This document shows positions 23,901-38,800 of a stretch of 64,000 bases of DNA, piece after piece. Below the pieces are notes generated by a model that was not told the origin of the DNA, searched no databases, and worked only from the letters and a program-made list of their open reading frames with translations. Position 1 is the first letter of the stretch, and each line of letters starts with the position of its first letter. Origin of the DNA: Trichuris trichiura. Taxonomy: Eukaryota; Nematoda; Enoplea; Trichinellida; Trichuridae. The position numbers were made by a program, and so were the translations under genes. The stretch is from positions 1 to 64,000 of the forward strand of contig JBAJFE010000029.1 in assembly GCA_037903355.1 (NCBI GenBank), given 5' to 3'.

Positions 23901-26900
23901 ATGATGAATAACTTATCAACAGCCTGAAAAAGTGAAATAGAAGACATATACTAACATCTAAACTCCTCCCCATTAAACAGCGTGACTCATTCATCGGAAT
24001 AGTGAGAGCTCAAGAAGCGCCTATCCCCCATAAGCTAGCAAAGAAACGCGCCGCAATCCTTCCCGCTTCGCCCGGAAGTCGTCGTGCCATGCATTGCTTT
24101 GCCTTCTTCCCGACCGAAAACATGCAAGTGACCTTCCGCGCCTATCGCTCGCACAGATTCGTATCGACGGAAATAAATGAAGTTGAATAGTCGGGAACGC
24201 CTTTTTGGCAAGAGAAATTTTCAAGCGTCAATTGAGAGACGTACGTCAGCCTGACGAGGTTCAGCTTAAAACTGAAAATCGTTTGCGAACCTTCGTGGCC
24301 AGCTGAGTGTTGCTTTACGGCTTAGAAGTCTTAATCAACCGGTAAAACTGGAAAGGCAAGTCTAAAAGTAAAGAAGTACTACAAAAGCGCGACACTTTGG
24401 GAACGCCCATCGGGATGCTTGGAATTTATCAGTTTGTAAAGAAAGCCTTAATCCTTAAAACACTGCCGTGCTACAGTCCGCCTATAACGACACATTAATT
24501 GCGCAATTCAAGACGACTTGATGCCTACGACAAGGAAAGCAGTGAAATCCATACCCATGTAAAGGTCGGGATAGAATTCCACGATGGCATGGCGATGCGT
24601 TGGCAACACTTGATACTTTTCGGCCAGCTGACGCAATACGTAGGCAACAGTCCATCTTTCGTCGATTAGAATGTTCTTGCTTTTCCCGTCAAGCGTGAAA
24701 ACTTTGACGAAAAGCTACAAGATCAATTGTCATCCAAACGAAACGACGCCACTTCGCAGTTGCACCTTCTTTACGCTCGCCTCCTTCATCTTCTCCAGCG
24801 CTATTTTGATCTTTTCGTTTTTCAACCTCGCCATCATCTCCGCCTAAAGGCGAAACAAAAAATAAAGAACAAGTTCCTTTCGCAACGATAGTACCTCAGT
24901 CAAGTTTTCCCGCTGGATTTCTTCTTTGACATTACGTATTTTTGCCTGCACCGCTTCCATCAGCTACAAGGAGACGGAGAGAATGAATTTAAAAAAAAAC
25001 TATACTTTCGCTTTAGACTACTTGCCTGAGTAGGCGAAGGGGTGGTCATTGAGTCACGGGTGCTATCAACGGAAGAGCCACCGCTTTCCCCGCTCCGATT
25101 GCCACTAGATTGCGTTGACTCGCTTAGCATGCTCATGGTCTCGCAGTAGGCTGAGTCCGTATCTGGACTGCGACAACGCTGCGACTGCTGCTGCGGATGC
25201 TGCTGGTCTTTTATACATGGGTTGGTCGGCTGGAAAAGGTAAAAAAATTGTTGCAAGCACTAAATTCAGGCATAGGAACTACGCACCTGTGGCTTTCCAG
25301 GATGCTGAACGTCGCTGCTACCAACTCGCGAAAATCTGCGACAGCCATAGGCTTGCTGCGGTCGACTAACGGTCAACAACGATAAGCCGCCCGGATCGGT
25401 TGCATTCAGTTGGCTTTCCAAAGCGCATAGCTCCCCTATGAGAGCGTCCAAGTCGACATCGGCGCTTTCTGCATGACGAAAATGGATCGTTAAGCCAAGC
25501 GAAATAAATGGAAAATACGCACCTTCCAAATTGGCTTCGGAATATCTGTACGAGTCCAAGACTCGGTTGTTCGAGGCAGAGGCCGGTTTCCGCGGCGAAT
25601 GCGGCCGCACCTTTGCATCAAGGCCGCGCGGAGGCGAGAATGAAGAGTTCATGTTTCCAGCAGCGCCGGAGCACACGCCTGCCAGACCCTGAAAGAAAGC
25701 GACCTTGCATATTAGGCCGTAGGGGTTCATAGATGGCGCGCCAAGCTATTGACCACAACACAACTGGCACCCACAATAAGGACTGCAATTTGTCGATTCC
25801 GTAAGAAGCCACTAGAGCATTGTGACGAACAAGAATGGCAATTCCAATATGGGACGCTTTTAGCACGCTGGATGGACAATTGAAAAATGATTGGCGCTGA
25901 CGAGCCAGCCAGCGGCTCATCCAAGAGATGAGAGTTCTAGACGATTCGGACCCTTGACACTTATTTACCCGACATCTACGATCGAAGCTAACCATTGCTT
26001 TGCATGTAAAGCGGAAACAACCGGAAAGAGGGGGAGACAGCCAGAGATAGCGAAAGAGACACGTTCATTCAAAATACGACCGGCTGGCTGCCGCCTCACG
26101 TCTGCATTTCGCTTGAATGGACGGACTGCGACTAGCCAACTCTATGCCGTCTCAACAATCTGCCAATGGGCTCGTCGTCGTCCGAGTATTCGGTCTGTCG
26201 CACAGCGTTAAAATTTGAAAAAAAAAGAAAATATAAAGCCGATTGGCACCTGCATGCGCAGAACCGCCCGCTGCTAAAAACTTCGACACCCCAACGTTCA
26301 GAAAAAAGAATCGTCACCACCGTCTATCGCCGATCGACGCGGCGAACAACTGCCGTTTGCGTGTAGGTTAGACAACATTGAAAAGAGAGAGAAGGTGGTG
26401 CGTATAAACTTATTTCGGCCAAATGAAATGCTGCCGATTACATCAAGACAGCAGCGGTTGCTCCTCATCGATGAATCAACGTAATCAAGTAGATAATGCG
26501 TATGCATATTTATGTAAACGCTTGGCAATAGGGAGAACAACTGAGAAAACGGGGAATGCAACGAGCAACGGCATCCAGGACACAACAGCACTTGTGCCCA
26601 TCGTACGTCAGCCTTTGCAATGCTGACGGGGAGAGAGCAAGCGATTTCTTGCTTTAAAAATTCGCCTGCGGGCAACAGATGCTTCAGCGACCAATGCGTT
26701 TTGGTGACCGACGTTGGTGCCAGCAAAAACAACCCTTTGGACAACTAACAAATAAGCCGGCGGCTGGCAGAGCACGTAGAATGCAGGAAAGGTTAACTAC
26801 AGTAGGATACAACATTGCCAAACCTTCGCGAAAGAAGTGGTCGAGGAGCAAACTCAATCAGCACATCGTCAGCGACACCAAATGGCATCTGGGAGAGGCG

Positions 26901-29900
26901 CCTCGATGAAGTAGCGCCATTAAGGAAATGAGCCTGTCGAATTGTAATTGAATGGATCCTTAACTCTCTGTGCGGAGTGAAGCCCTCGTCGCCTGGACTA
27001 AAGCGCCACGGGGGCTAAACGAACTATAAAAATCAAGAAACATTGATCGCCAGTATCGATTCAAAGTCAAAATTGTCTACCCCGCCCAATGGCCGTTGCC
27101 GGCAAAAGAGAGCGGACAGCACAAAGAATGAATGAGTTCACAGTCACGTCATGCGCTGCGGCAAATCTAATCGTAAACGACTAACACTACAACGCTTCAA
27201 TGGACTGCAAGAAAGAGGATGTGATCAAACATTGTCGCTTACTGTCAACGAAGACGCGTGGCATGCGTAGGCTTAGAGGCCGATCGAAGGGCAGCACCGC
27301 AATTAACCCTAAGGTCGGTGAAGCGTGGCTCCACGAGTGCGAACACTGCAGGACGTCATGGAAAGCTGAGCGCGCAAAAGTCGGATTAGAACCCGACGAA
27401 ACGTCAACATACGAAACGGGACGAGCATATGTTGGGTTTGGGCGGCGGCGACCCGACCAGGAAGTTCTCGCTCTCTCTCCACTTACCAACAATGACAGCC
27501 GCAACGGAAACAGATACGATCATGCAGTTTACGACAATCATAAAGCAACAAGGAGCGGGTTTGGCTCACAAACAACCGGCAACTATGCATTTGAAATGAA
27601 AAACATGATGCACCAGTTGTCCAAAACATAGCAGCAGTAGCATGGCCGGCCACTGGACCTCCGTGAGAGGAAAGGTCAGCTGTCTGACCTCTGTGACCTC
27701 GGACACAGCCTGGGACAGACCGTGACCGTGAAAAGAAACAAAGCAACACCCCATTGCGGGCATACTGCCCTATGGCAATTGGGATATGTGTTTGGCCGGC
27801 TGGTCAACTTCGCCGCCCGATGGCGACAATATACGATGGCTGATCGTCATCGCCAGCGGAACGAAATTGAAAACGAAAACTGACGGTAGCAGTTGCGCGC
27901 CAACAATACTATAGGATGGATAAGAAACGGTTGTGAAAGAAATCAACACACAGACGGAGAGGCCGGTTCGGCACAGACGACAACAGACGCGCTTGCGAAT
28001 GTTGGTAGGAAGAAAAAATGGACAACCGACGAGGACTCTTTGTCAACGAAGCTTCGGACCAAAGCGAGGCGCCCTAAAGACGAGCAAAAACGTTCCCCAA
28101 CGAGCGCCAGCGTCGGCAAATACAAAGTTTATCTCTATCGCTCGCTTCGAAGCGAACGGCGGCAAAAAATGGTCAGTGTAGGTTGTACAATGTTAACATC
28201 TACGATTCCAGCGACCGCTTGGCGGCGAACCTTCAGCAACCATCTGCTTGGCACCAAGCCATGGCAAACATCCATTTGCCCGTTGTCGTGGAATTCGTCA
28301 GCTCTGCCTTTTTATTCAATAAGACGCGCTTTTCTTCGACGTCGGATTGAGATTTGATTACTGCACGGCATATCTAGCGCAGATATGGCTACGAAAGATT
28401 ATTTCAATGATTAACGCGAATAGGAATAGAGTTAAAAATGTGATGCGCTAAACGAAGGCGCGACGAGCCGTAGTAAAAAGTAGAACAGAAAAGAAACAAA
28501 ACCATTGGAACGTATCGCTTTTTTCCAACACTATTCCTATGCTAACAAGTATGGCGTTACCATACTAACAAGCAGTACGCTACTGACGAACCGAACCGCC
28601 CTTCGATGGTATATATTCGAAATGAAGGTCAATCATTATAAACCGAGGGTAGAGCGTGTCCGACAAGAATGACCATCTGCAGCAATGCTCAAAAGACAAC
28701 CGACGAAAAGTTTAACTAATTGAGATCGCTTGTACAACTAACAAACCGGCCGTCATTTGCAGACTTATAAAAAGCAATTGCTGCTGCACAAGGTTTGTTA
28801 CCACAGCTGCTCCTTGAAGGAGGTTACTATGACCTCGTCCGCGTTTGATGCGCCCGATTCTTTCGTCCCTAATAAAATCGTCTTCCCCCCAAATCCGTCG
28901 CTGTTCTCTAATTAAAATAGTGCCGCCGGTTTTTTCAAAACGTGGTGTAACTTACTGGTTTGTAAGAAATCAAAAATAAACGTTACGCTAACTTTTGAAC
29001 GCAGGTCAAAATTGGAAGCCGCGCTGTCTCATATGGCAAAACAACTTACGTTACAGCGTCCAGCGTAAATGTTCAACTATCCATACATGCATAACGAAAA
29101 AGCGATATGCCAATCAACATTCTTCACCGCCGTGCTACCATTTCGAGCTAATACAACCTGATTAGGTGAACTCTGCAAAGCTATCGCCTACGTTGCCAAT
29201 GTCACTACTGCTGTAGCCTTCCAGAAGTTACATCCGAGCAGACAAGCAGTACTTTACAAGAGAAAACAAATCGACAACGTTTATTTTGAGAAATTTTCGA
29301 AACGTCTGATTTTAGCAGCTTCTTCAAGAGCAGCACAGCTCTCTCTAATGAAGGTTGGTCTGCATCTCATCTTCGTATCAATAAAGTATCATGACAATTT
29401 AAAACCCATAAAAAAGGGCGGTTTTTAATTAGCGGTGAAAAGAATACGATTGGCATTTGAATTTTATAACAAAAAATTGTATAGGCCACGGAAGAGTACC
29501 AGCAAAGAAAGACTACGAGTTTTCAAATAATATTGGAACAAAAATACGCACAGATTGGTTGGCTTCGCCGGTGTAAACCAAAAGAAGTATACAGGGGGCC
29601 GACCATTTCCTATGGATGGACATTACAAACGCCTAAGGTCTCCATCAAGAAGTCACTTGGATAAAAGACCAGTAAGCAGAAGACATTACGGTGAAAAAGA
29701 CTAAGTCAGTGTTTAATCACGAGTAGTTGCAATCGCGATTTTTTGGCGGGAAACCTCCGAAACAATTCTCTTGAACTCACACCATTCTTCAATTAACATA
29801 TGCTAATTAGGTTACTTTTAATTCACCAGCACAGCTCCAGATTAAGCGCATTCACTGTAGGACTAGTATAAACAAGAATCTTAAAGTAATCAGCCAGTCT

Positions 29901-32853
29901 TATTTCATTTTAGATGGACATCCCTTCTCGAAATGCTTTCAGAGACTTGCAACACATGCGCAACAGAAGATCAGCAATCTAATTTATCGGTTCAGCGCTC
30001 GCTTGACCAAACGATACTGATAATGTCTAGCAAGATAAATCTGCTCGCAAATGAAATATACGTAGGTATGAAGCCGAATCTTTAGGGAAAATTCTTAAAC
30101 TCAATTAGGAATACTTCAATGTTCGGAAGTGTCGCGTTACTAGAACTTGTTACTTTATCGGGAAGCGCGTTTTCAATAATCAAACCAAATTTCCTTTGAA
30201 TATGTATACGCATACAAAATAATACAGCGGCAAAAGATACGAGCGAAGAACCGCTGACGACACAACAAATTCTCTGTCGGACAAATACGCAATTCTTATG
30301 CCCGTTAATCGGACTAACACATATTTACCTCAGTTGCGTTAGCGGAAGCTCTGCTACTGAATATCTTCGCAGGCGGAAGAGTAAAATATGAATATGAATG
30401 TTTAACGGCGACAAGCTGAGGACTTTGAACTAATCCGTTCTACAGGAGGGGTAAAACTGGAACAGTTATTTGCACTATTCCGAAAAAACCGAAATCGATT
30501 ACTTTCCCTTGTTGGATAAGTACCATAAATCACGGGTAGCACGCATACTTTAAATGCAATGAAGCGGCAACTCATTTTTCGATTTGATCAGCACTTGAAA
30601 AGGTGCATAACTATTTTAAACACTCGCGTAACCGCAACCATGTCAATCTGCAAAACTTATGACGTTATGAACAGCGATAAGTGCTAAAATATTCGATGGT
30701 ATGCGCGCAGGGTACCCCAAATATCAACTTAAATGGGTCATTGCAATATGCGGGTAGTCAAGATACGCAAGTACACTAGGCTTTACTACCGCTATTTTCG
30801 GAATTCAACCAATTCCGCTGAACGACCGAATTGGAATAAATGAGGTTAAAAAATGTGTACCACAGAGTGCCGCCCGCTCTTACGCGCTTTGTAATTTTGA
30901 ATTCACTAGCCAAATCCAAAATGGCACCTGCGCACAGTTAAAATAAAGAATCCCGCATAGCAAAAATGTCTGCTTGTGGAAAACGCATAAAATTAAATGT
31001 CCGGTTGAAAATAACGAATGACAAAGGGGCAGACTAAAATATTTAAAAGAACACTGGATAAGCTACCAAATGAAACAGTACGTCACAGTGTTATTTTTGC
31101 GAGGCATCTCAAGGTTGTACGAAGCATTAATTACACAAATTAAACATGCGCTTCTAAAAGAGCTTAGATTAAAAATGCAACGTGAAACAAATTATCTTTA
31201 AAAGCTGAGATCCGATAAAATGACAAACCGGCAAACTACAACATTACTCCATTACTGAGAGTTACTCGTCGCTAAAGAAAGTCGAAGTACTAATGGTTAA
31301 AAATTTATATATTAATCAACGCTATTTTAGTACAGGTGATTAATCAAAAACTTTAACCCACCAAGCTGGAAAACGAGAACTTTCCCACTCCGTTGTTGCT
31401 TCGCCTTTTGCGCTGCTCTTCTGTGTTGACAGCTGCGACGCATTTCCACCTACGATACAATCTTTCGGCAAGCCTTCCGAGGTTACCAGTTTACTGCAAA
31501 TTACAACAGTTAACCCCGCGCAAAGTTGAAACAGCGATTAGCTTCTCGCGGCAAACTTCTACTGCAAAGCATCAAACAGGCTGCGGTGCACTCACACGAA
31601 TCGGATTCGCGTTTGCTCAACACGGAGACGCAAACTTAAAATAAATATTCCACCAATAGTTTCCCTAGCGCACTTGTCGCGAAGCATATGTAAGCAAGAA
31701 ATGTTTTCCACCTTCCATATAAATTAAGTTCTCTTTTTTACATTATTGCTTTCGGAACGACCGCCTTCTACCGTTTCGTTATTTCGTTAAAAACTCGTTT
31801 TATGGAATTAATTTTTAAAAAAGCTTCAGTCGTTGTATTTTATACCGTTATGTTATTATCTATACGCGCTGATGACGGGACAAAATCTGCCCCGAAACTT
31901 CCGCGAATAGAAAGCAGTGTTTGCGAGAGCTGAAAGAGTTACCTTTTCGTAAAAAAGTAAACCAAAGTCTCCTTCTTAGCTTAAGTTACAATTCGGGAAT
32001 GCAAAAAGTGACCAAGCAAGGTTGGGCTTCAAAATAACAAAGTCGAATGTGATCATGACTGCCGGGTGTAAGAATGACAAAGTTGCCAAATTGGAGACGC
32101 ATAAAGTGTTACGTAAAACTACCGAGAATTGAGCTCAGATGATCAATACAACATGATTGACAAAACGACTCCTCGCGGAATTCCCTGCTAGACATAGGTT
32201 ACACCTTGTATAAGTATTCTTAACTTCTTTGACCACTGATTACTGAATCAACAAAGTCCGCGCCAACAGAATTACGTCGCGAGTTTTTCCATTAAATAAT
32301 TTGCCTATCAATGCACCGGTTCGTATTTGATGGAAAGCGCAATAAAAAAAACTCTGGAATGACCTCTAAACTTGCTGCTACAATGATAACGTCAATTCAA
32401 TTCTGCCACGTTTGCCTGAGAATTCAACTACTGCAAGGACGTCATGTGGATATGCAAAACGTGTATCCCCATATGACTTGACCGCCTAAACTTAATTAAC
32501 ATACCACATGGAAAAAGGAAAGAGTTCGCGGAAAGCGGAATTTCCATTAAACTGTGCCAGCAGCTAAGTAACCGTTTGCAGCAAGGCAAAAAGTTGATTA
32601 GCATTTCTAGGCATTTCGTTTGATTAAAATTTCCAACTATCTCACTTGGTGCCGTAAAAGTTCTAAATTGGCTGACCGTCGCCGCTTGGCCTGACGAAAC
32701 GAGCGCTGCGAGAAATTTCGTATTCTTACATCACTTAGCACTTGCAACTGGTCCAGCCATCGGCCCAACTGCGCGTCGGGGTCCAAGTCCGCTTCTGCGT
32801 CGGAATCCAGTTCGCCGTCGTCACCAAAAACGTCTTCGCAGCACGAAGATGCT
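20977..32853 (-). CDS. mig-10: MIG-10/lamellipodin/RIAM (MRL) family adaptor, 5' end not found
   Basis: Exons in transcript order: 32730-32853, 25523-25688, 25287-25468, 25026-25229, 24895-24963, 24766-24843, 24555-24714, 22818-23014, 22627-22770, 22450-22560, 22290-22391 and 20977-22227. They give at least 928 residues. Order of features: acidic start with [13 protein letters not shown] and [18 protein letters not shown] (lamellipodin-like N-terminus); SPDTDSAY...SMLSES; a coiled coil ending [14 protein letters not shown]; an RA domain ([20 protein letters not shown] through [11 protein letters not shown]); a PH domain ([19 protein letters not shown] to [19 protein letters not shown]...RIAK); and a Pro-rich tail with FPPPP (an Ena/VASP EVH1 ligand) and PPPPPP. 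MRL proteins link Ras/Rap and phosphoinositides to Ena/VASP actin assembly in cell migration and axon guidance. The intron after 25026-25229 has a GC donor (CAG|gcaagt). The first exon listed begins mid-codon, so more 5' exons exist. Confidence 0.9.
23015..24554 (-). other. 1.5-kb intron inside the MRL RA domain
   Basis: Splits the RA domain between YPDLYM and ERIYEDHE. No exon or repeat is seen inside it. Confidence 0.7.
25689..32729 (-). other. 7-kb MRL intron
   Basis: Separates the acidic first listed exon from the next. It may hold alternative promoters, since C. elegans mig-10 uses several starts (known). An ATG at 25728-25730 continues in frame into the next exon, so a transcript could begin there. 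Open plus-strand frames at 27200-27631 and 27893-28357 are not recognisable and are not called. Confidence 0.55.
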
Positions 32854-35800
32854 CTGAAAAACAAAAATACATGCAAATCAGAAACGTTGGAAACAAAAGC
32901 CCAAATACAGCAAGTACGAACGTTGCATCGAACATTATGGCTGGGATAGCCACCAGGGCTGCCTTTTAAAAAAAATACATAAAAAGAAAACAGTAAATTT
33001 CGATTGTTTGCTCAAGCTAGACATTATTCGTCGTGTCGAAAATTTAGAACGTACACAAAGAGGAGTGAATTGATCGCCCAAACTCGGGCGGACGTCTTCG
33101 GGGGAGCGCAAATTATCCCTATCAGACGCGAATTCGATTCAAAATTGATCCTGGCCAAATTTGAAAGCGATAAGAGAGACACGCTTCAGCGAAGAGACGA
33201 CAATCGTAAGGCGTTATTCGGTGGCAAGTGGTTCTGGAAAAAAATAGGAAAACTAACACTGCTTAGAGCATAACTTATTGACAACCGATCAACACGGCCC
33301 AGACAAAACCAATTCAAAAAAGGAATAGAAAAACTGGAGAAAAAGCATTAGTGAACAAAGGAAATGCATGCCGTAGTATTGGGTACAAAATGCAGAAAAA
33401 TAAGGAAACTCTATAGCTTTCCTCCCAATGAATATGCGGGCACGCCCGAATGCACTTGAAGGTTTTACACTTTCGCTAGCCGACCATGACAATTTGAATG
33501 ACTCTTGACCATATAAGGAAAGGACTCGTTCACGTCGATCGAAATGAAGGAATGCAAATCACTGGGCTTAAACAAAAAAATGCGCATGCTTTGAGCTCTT
33601 CCACTGGAAACCAGAGACGGTTGAAACCAGAGATGGCAAAGATAAAAAACATTTCGATCAGCACCATTCAACTGACGGAAATTCGAGCCGGTCCGCGTAG
33701 AGCACGATCGCAAGAGTAAGAAAAAACTGCATTTCCAATTACTGACAAAAGCGTAACTGCAATAGGTAGTCGAGCCAAGTATGGCATTCGTTTTTCTAGA
33801 TGCCTTAGTTGGAAGAGGTTTTTTTGGCACTGAAAGCCCGACGGGCGTAGTGAAAAACGACAAGTAGCAGCTGAAGGAGATTTTTACGATACAAGTGACC
33901 TTCAATTGCAGAAACTCTAGGCAAAGCCGTTCGCAAGAAAGCTGAAGAGAACAGCTGCGACAACGAGAACGTCACCTGCTCTTGGGACTTACCGAAGGCT
34001 ATTTATGGTGAAATATGACGCGCCGTTATCTAAACAACTATGCCAACGTTACCGAAAGCAATTGGTACCATTTCCATTGAACTTCTTCTTCCAGGCAAAA
34101 AAAGGCGCGAATGGCCTCTCGATGGTACAAAGTCCCTAACGGCAACTTTCCTCAAGCACGCAACTCTTCGTAGAAGGAACGACTGTCACGACTGTGTGGA
34201 GAGGGCAGATCATTTCGTATTTATTGGATAGAGCTCGTAATGGCAATCCACTGGTGCTCGCCGGTGACAGACGCAATGATTCCCTTTAAATGGCATGTAG
34301 AACCTGGAAAGCCGCTCGACAAAAAAAAACCTAAGCGGAATGAAACGCCTTCGATGGACTGGCCGGCCAATCCATCGCACAAAGCGTAAGAATACCAGTT
34401 TTGCGCACGCCCTTGGAAACCCCGCATGCCGACCTGTCAAATGTCCTTCCAAATGAAGAATCAATGAACCATTGATAAAGTCAACAACCATAATCGGAAT
34501 CTCTCTAATGCTGCTTAACCATAAGTGAACTGTCAGCTGAGCTGGAAAGATTAAAAATATCGTCCGTAATTATCATCTGATCAGATTGCAGTACTTGACT
34601 TCAAGAATGGCTACACGGCCACCTCGCGAAGTGGACATTAACACTTTCCTCATTTTTCTGAACAGCCAACAAAGCACAGCCATCTGATTTCAAAATTGAT
34701 TGTAACGCTTGCCTCACGACTACTCGGATATTCGTTGGGCAGTTCATTTAGAAAAATAGAAATTGCCGCTCTTAAGAAAAGCGATGAGAATTACCCGCGC
34801 TTAAGGGCATTCACGAAAGCTATTTTTCGTCAAAGCTGAAAACCAAGGCTGTCACGGTTCCGATCGCGCGGTAAGATCAATAGGCGTTTGACAATCACCT
34901 TTCTCCATTGAAACACCACTAGTGTATGCTCAATTGGCGATTCAAAGAGTCGACTGATTTCCCTAAACGACCAGGTTACCGGCAAACCAACAACAGCCGT
35001 GGATAATGAGTAGCGATCAACGGAGCGACCGTTGATCACTTGACCATCCATGCGCCCTGCACTTAAGGCTGTTATTTGCTTCAATGGATCATAAATATAT
35101 ACATGCGCCTTGACGCCAACGCGATCGTGAATAATAAGCCTACATTTAGGGCGCCGCAATCGACTACAAAATATCTACATTGAGAAACGCTACTGAGAAC
35201 TTATTCTACCTGAATACCATTAGGCTAAGAGAAGGCGAAAGCTATTCGTCTACCTGCGAGATATATTGAAGTGGACATTCGTAGAAAGCATACGATCCAT
35301 AAGAACGGAAAGATAAAGGACAGCAGCGTTCAAAAGTTTGCCACTTGAAACTACGTTAAGGTGGAGCAGCGAGCATCAAAGTGGAGCCGCGGAAGGAAAC
35401 GAGAATTGAAACGACCGCACTGCCCTACGTACCTATTGAAAAAAGCTTTCTGAAATTTTTCAAAGGCTCCAAAGAAACCGTGCTAAAGCCCGGGGCGACG
35501 GACGAACGTTGGGATTAAGTGGCAGCGAGGCTATCAGCGACAAAGTTACTTTTGAAAAATTGCAAGCCGACTGGCAACAGCGGTCCCAAAGACTCAGCCG
35601 TGACATTGTGCCAGGCAGAGAGCGAGCAGGCGGCGGCGGCATCCCTAAGACGAACCGCCGCTCGCCCGCGGTTTCCAATAGCGCGCCATGTTTAAGAACC
35701 AATAGCCCTGGGAGAAGCGAACGCGCGGCGTCAACGGCGTTCTCCACTTCGCCTGGAAATATCGCTGAAAAAATATCTCAAGACAAAATCTACTGCGACA

Positions 35801-38800
35801 ACGTATACACACACACGTTCTTTCGCGGCCACAAGTTGACGCGTGGACGATATCTGACGGGCCTTTAGGAAACGGGAAATCTTGATAAATACATAATCCA
35901 AGCAAAGCTTGGATCTGGGCGCAATCGATGCTCACCTAATGCCACTTTCGTCATTAGGATAAAGTGGCAAAAACTAACTTGCGTCAAAGCGAATCCTATC
36001 AATTAAGATAGTATGCACTGCAGGAATGCCAAGTGATATGTTGAGGACAGTTAGCTCATGATGGAGTCTTCTATTAAGACTTGCGAATACAAAGGTATGT
36101 AATGTAGTGCGTACAAAAAGATAAACAAGACTGTGACTGGTCTTTTCCACTTTTCGACTTTTAATAATAACGCGAGTTCACTTAAGCAGATATCAATACT
36201 TGGCTTTAGTTAAAATATGTTACTATGACGTGATACGCTAAATGAATAATTAAACTTTAATGGTTTTCAAAAATCAGCGAAGTTGTGAATCTAAACAACT
36301 ACTGGGCGGCTTATGGTCCAACTTTACGATAAACTGAAAAGTGAAAGTACTAATTTCATATTTCTTTTTAAAAAAACAGTTAAGCTTACGCTGGATAACA
36401 TTATCCTACCGTCAGAGCTTTTATGAGGTTGATTTGGAGAGTCGAAGCTTCAAAGGGGACCAGAACGCACTGGACGCTGAGTCAAGCCACCTTATGTCAT
36501 GGCAATTTTCGAATTCAAAGTTACAGTACGTCTTTCTTCAACTACAGGCCACCTCCACAAGAATGCACGCAGTATTTGACATTTTGATCATTAATAACTG
36601 AAAGTCAATACTTGCATCAACCACAAAAGTTCTCTAGTTTCATCATAGTTCAGAATAGGCGATGATTGCTCTTCATTTAGGCGCTTACAAAGTTAGCCCA
36701 CCCTTTTATTACTTACTATTCAGTAAGTTTGAAAATAGGCGCTAATGTTGCCTATATTGAAAAGTGACAACAAAGGCACAGTGACACTGCTCAATATTGA
36801 GATGACTTTCAGACGGAAAGATGAACAATTTTGAAACAGAACTTGGTGCCAAAATTCATAAACTTAAGCTGACCAACTGAAGCTGATTTCCGCGCTTGAG
36901 CTCAAGTTGAATAAGCAGCAGAAAAACGATTCGGTCGAACACATTGTCTCATGACTTTCAGAGGCTTATCTAGTTTGCTCGTGCAACGATTGCTGTCAAC
37001 TTAGTGTCGGCAAAAAGTGATTAAAACTTTGGTGTTCAACTACAGTGGCGGCAAGCGAAGCTTATACAAGAAGTTATCGCCATCCCGGCTGACATATTTG
37101 CCGTTTTGTTCAGTCTCCACTTTTGAGAAAACACGAGAATCCATCACTGACGTCGTTTCCTTAAGGGAATCAATTTCCGTTTACGGTTTCGCCACGATTG
37201 CGGAAGATACCGATGACAGATGGCGTTCAGTCAATAATTCGCTTTTCAAATTCCTATTTCACTTTGTTTATACACAGCGCGGCAATAAAAATTACTCTTC
37301 TAATCGGGAAACAAATCCAGCTACCCTAAATGGAAAAGAAACTGGAGAAACTGATTTAGCCAAATTAGGCTCTTACTCGACTTACTGCTTCGTCAATATG
37401 TCAATACAATGCTTACACTTGAATACAAATTGGATAAATTACCCTATCCCCCCTTTGCTAATTTAGACAATCCAACATTTTGCAAAAATCAATAAAGAAA
37501 ACTTCAGCCTACAACTTAAAGCCGGAAAAAAATTACAAAACAAAGGGTAGAGCTGAAAAAACCCACTTTGTTTCCTATTGGAATTAGAACAGACGGGAAT
37601 GTTTGCATAATTAGATATCAGCTTACCGTGCCTTCGCATGTAGCAGAACGCGACTAGCTTTAAAGTCGGTTACTTTACAACAACCAAATTTATAAACCTC
37701 AAAAGCTTCGTGTAGTGAGTGACGAGACAAGCATTAAGTAATGATTAATACTTCAAAAATTCAACTTACGCATTCGCTTATTGGTGACGCATTTTTTGGC
37801 ACAATCAGCGACTTCGAAGTCAGCATTAACTTGCAAACAGTTTCACACCTGAGCAATATTTTCCATTAGCGATTAAAATACATATGGAGATTTCGAAACC
37901 AACTTGGCGCAAGAGACACTAAGTGACTAACTTGGTGCACTGTCAGAGACGGAATCAACCGACGATAGAGTACTATAGATAGAAGCAAACTTTCCTTTGT
38001 TTCCCAACATGGTAGCAGAAATATTTTTTTGAAACTATTCGGACCTCTGAATACACTCGATTCTGAAGCAAGTGCTGGAACGTTCAAGAGACTTGAATGA
38101 TAACTTCATCAAGTAATCGAACTGCAACTTCCCAGGACTTATCCGGCAATAATCAAAAGAGCGAAGGTCTTTTTACTTTAAGTGCTCGACGTTTTTGAAC
38201 CCAAAAAAGGCGAAACTACGAAATTGACTTGCAACCAGCCAGTTTGCGCGCGAACAAAAAACAAGGCAGATTGGCCTTTAATGCCTCTAGGCGTAAAATG
38301 AGTACTACCACTTCAATTCTTACAACCAATAACGAGGCGTAGTAATTACGCCGAGCTGATCGTACCAGGCAAAGGGAAGTGCGACAAGCATTTCCTTTGA
38401 ACATTTGCAGTTAAGGTTAGACCATTCCAATACCCGTAAGGACCAAGGCAGAGGATCAGCTGAAAAAGTACCGCCTCAACCAGCTATTAATAAATTGCTG
38501 ATCAGCGAAAAAATGCAAAAAACATAACAATGGAATTCGCGATGCCCTCCTCTCGCAACACATTACTTCGCGCGGCATAAGAATATATTTCGCTATTCTT
38601 AGAAACAACTGCTATCATAATGGGTACATTCAGCCTTATAGAGTCGACCACTTGCTTAAAGAGCATTGGAAACGTTTTTGTACAATGTCAGCGAATTAAA
38701 ATGATTCATCTCTTTAATAAACCGTATATGAAAACCAACGTGCACCCGAAAAGAAGGCTAAAAGCTCGTGCAGCATTTGCATACTCCAAAATATCTCGCG

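Noticed and set aside
27187..28357. Open frames of 143 and 154 codons in the MRL intron
   Set aside because: No domain, no splice context, and comparable frames exist on the opposite strand. The moderately GC-rich local composition explains their length.
34210..35159. Minus-strand frames of 93 and 109 codons
   Set aside because: No recognisable domain or splice sites, and overlapping alternatives in other phases suggest chance.
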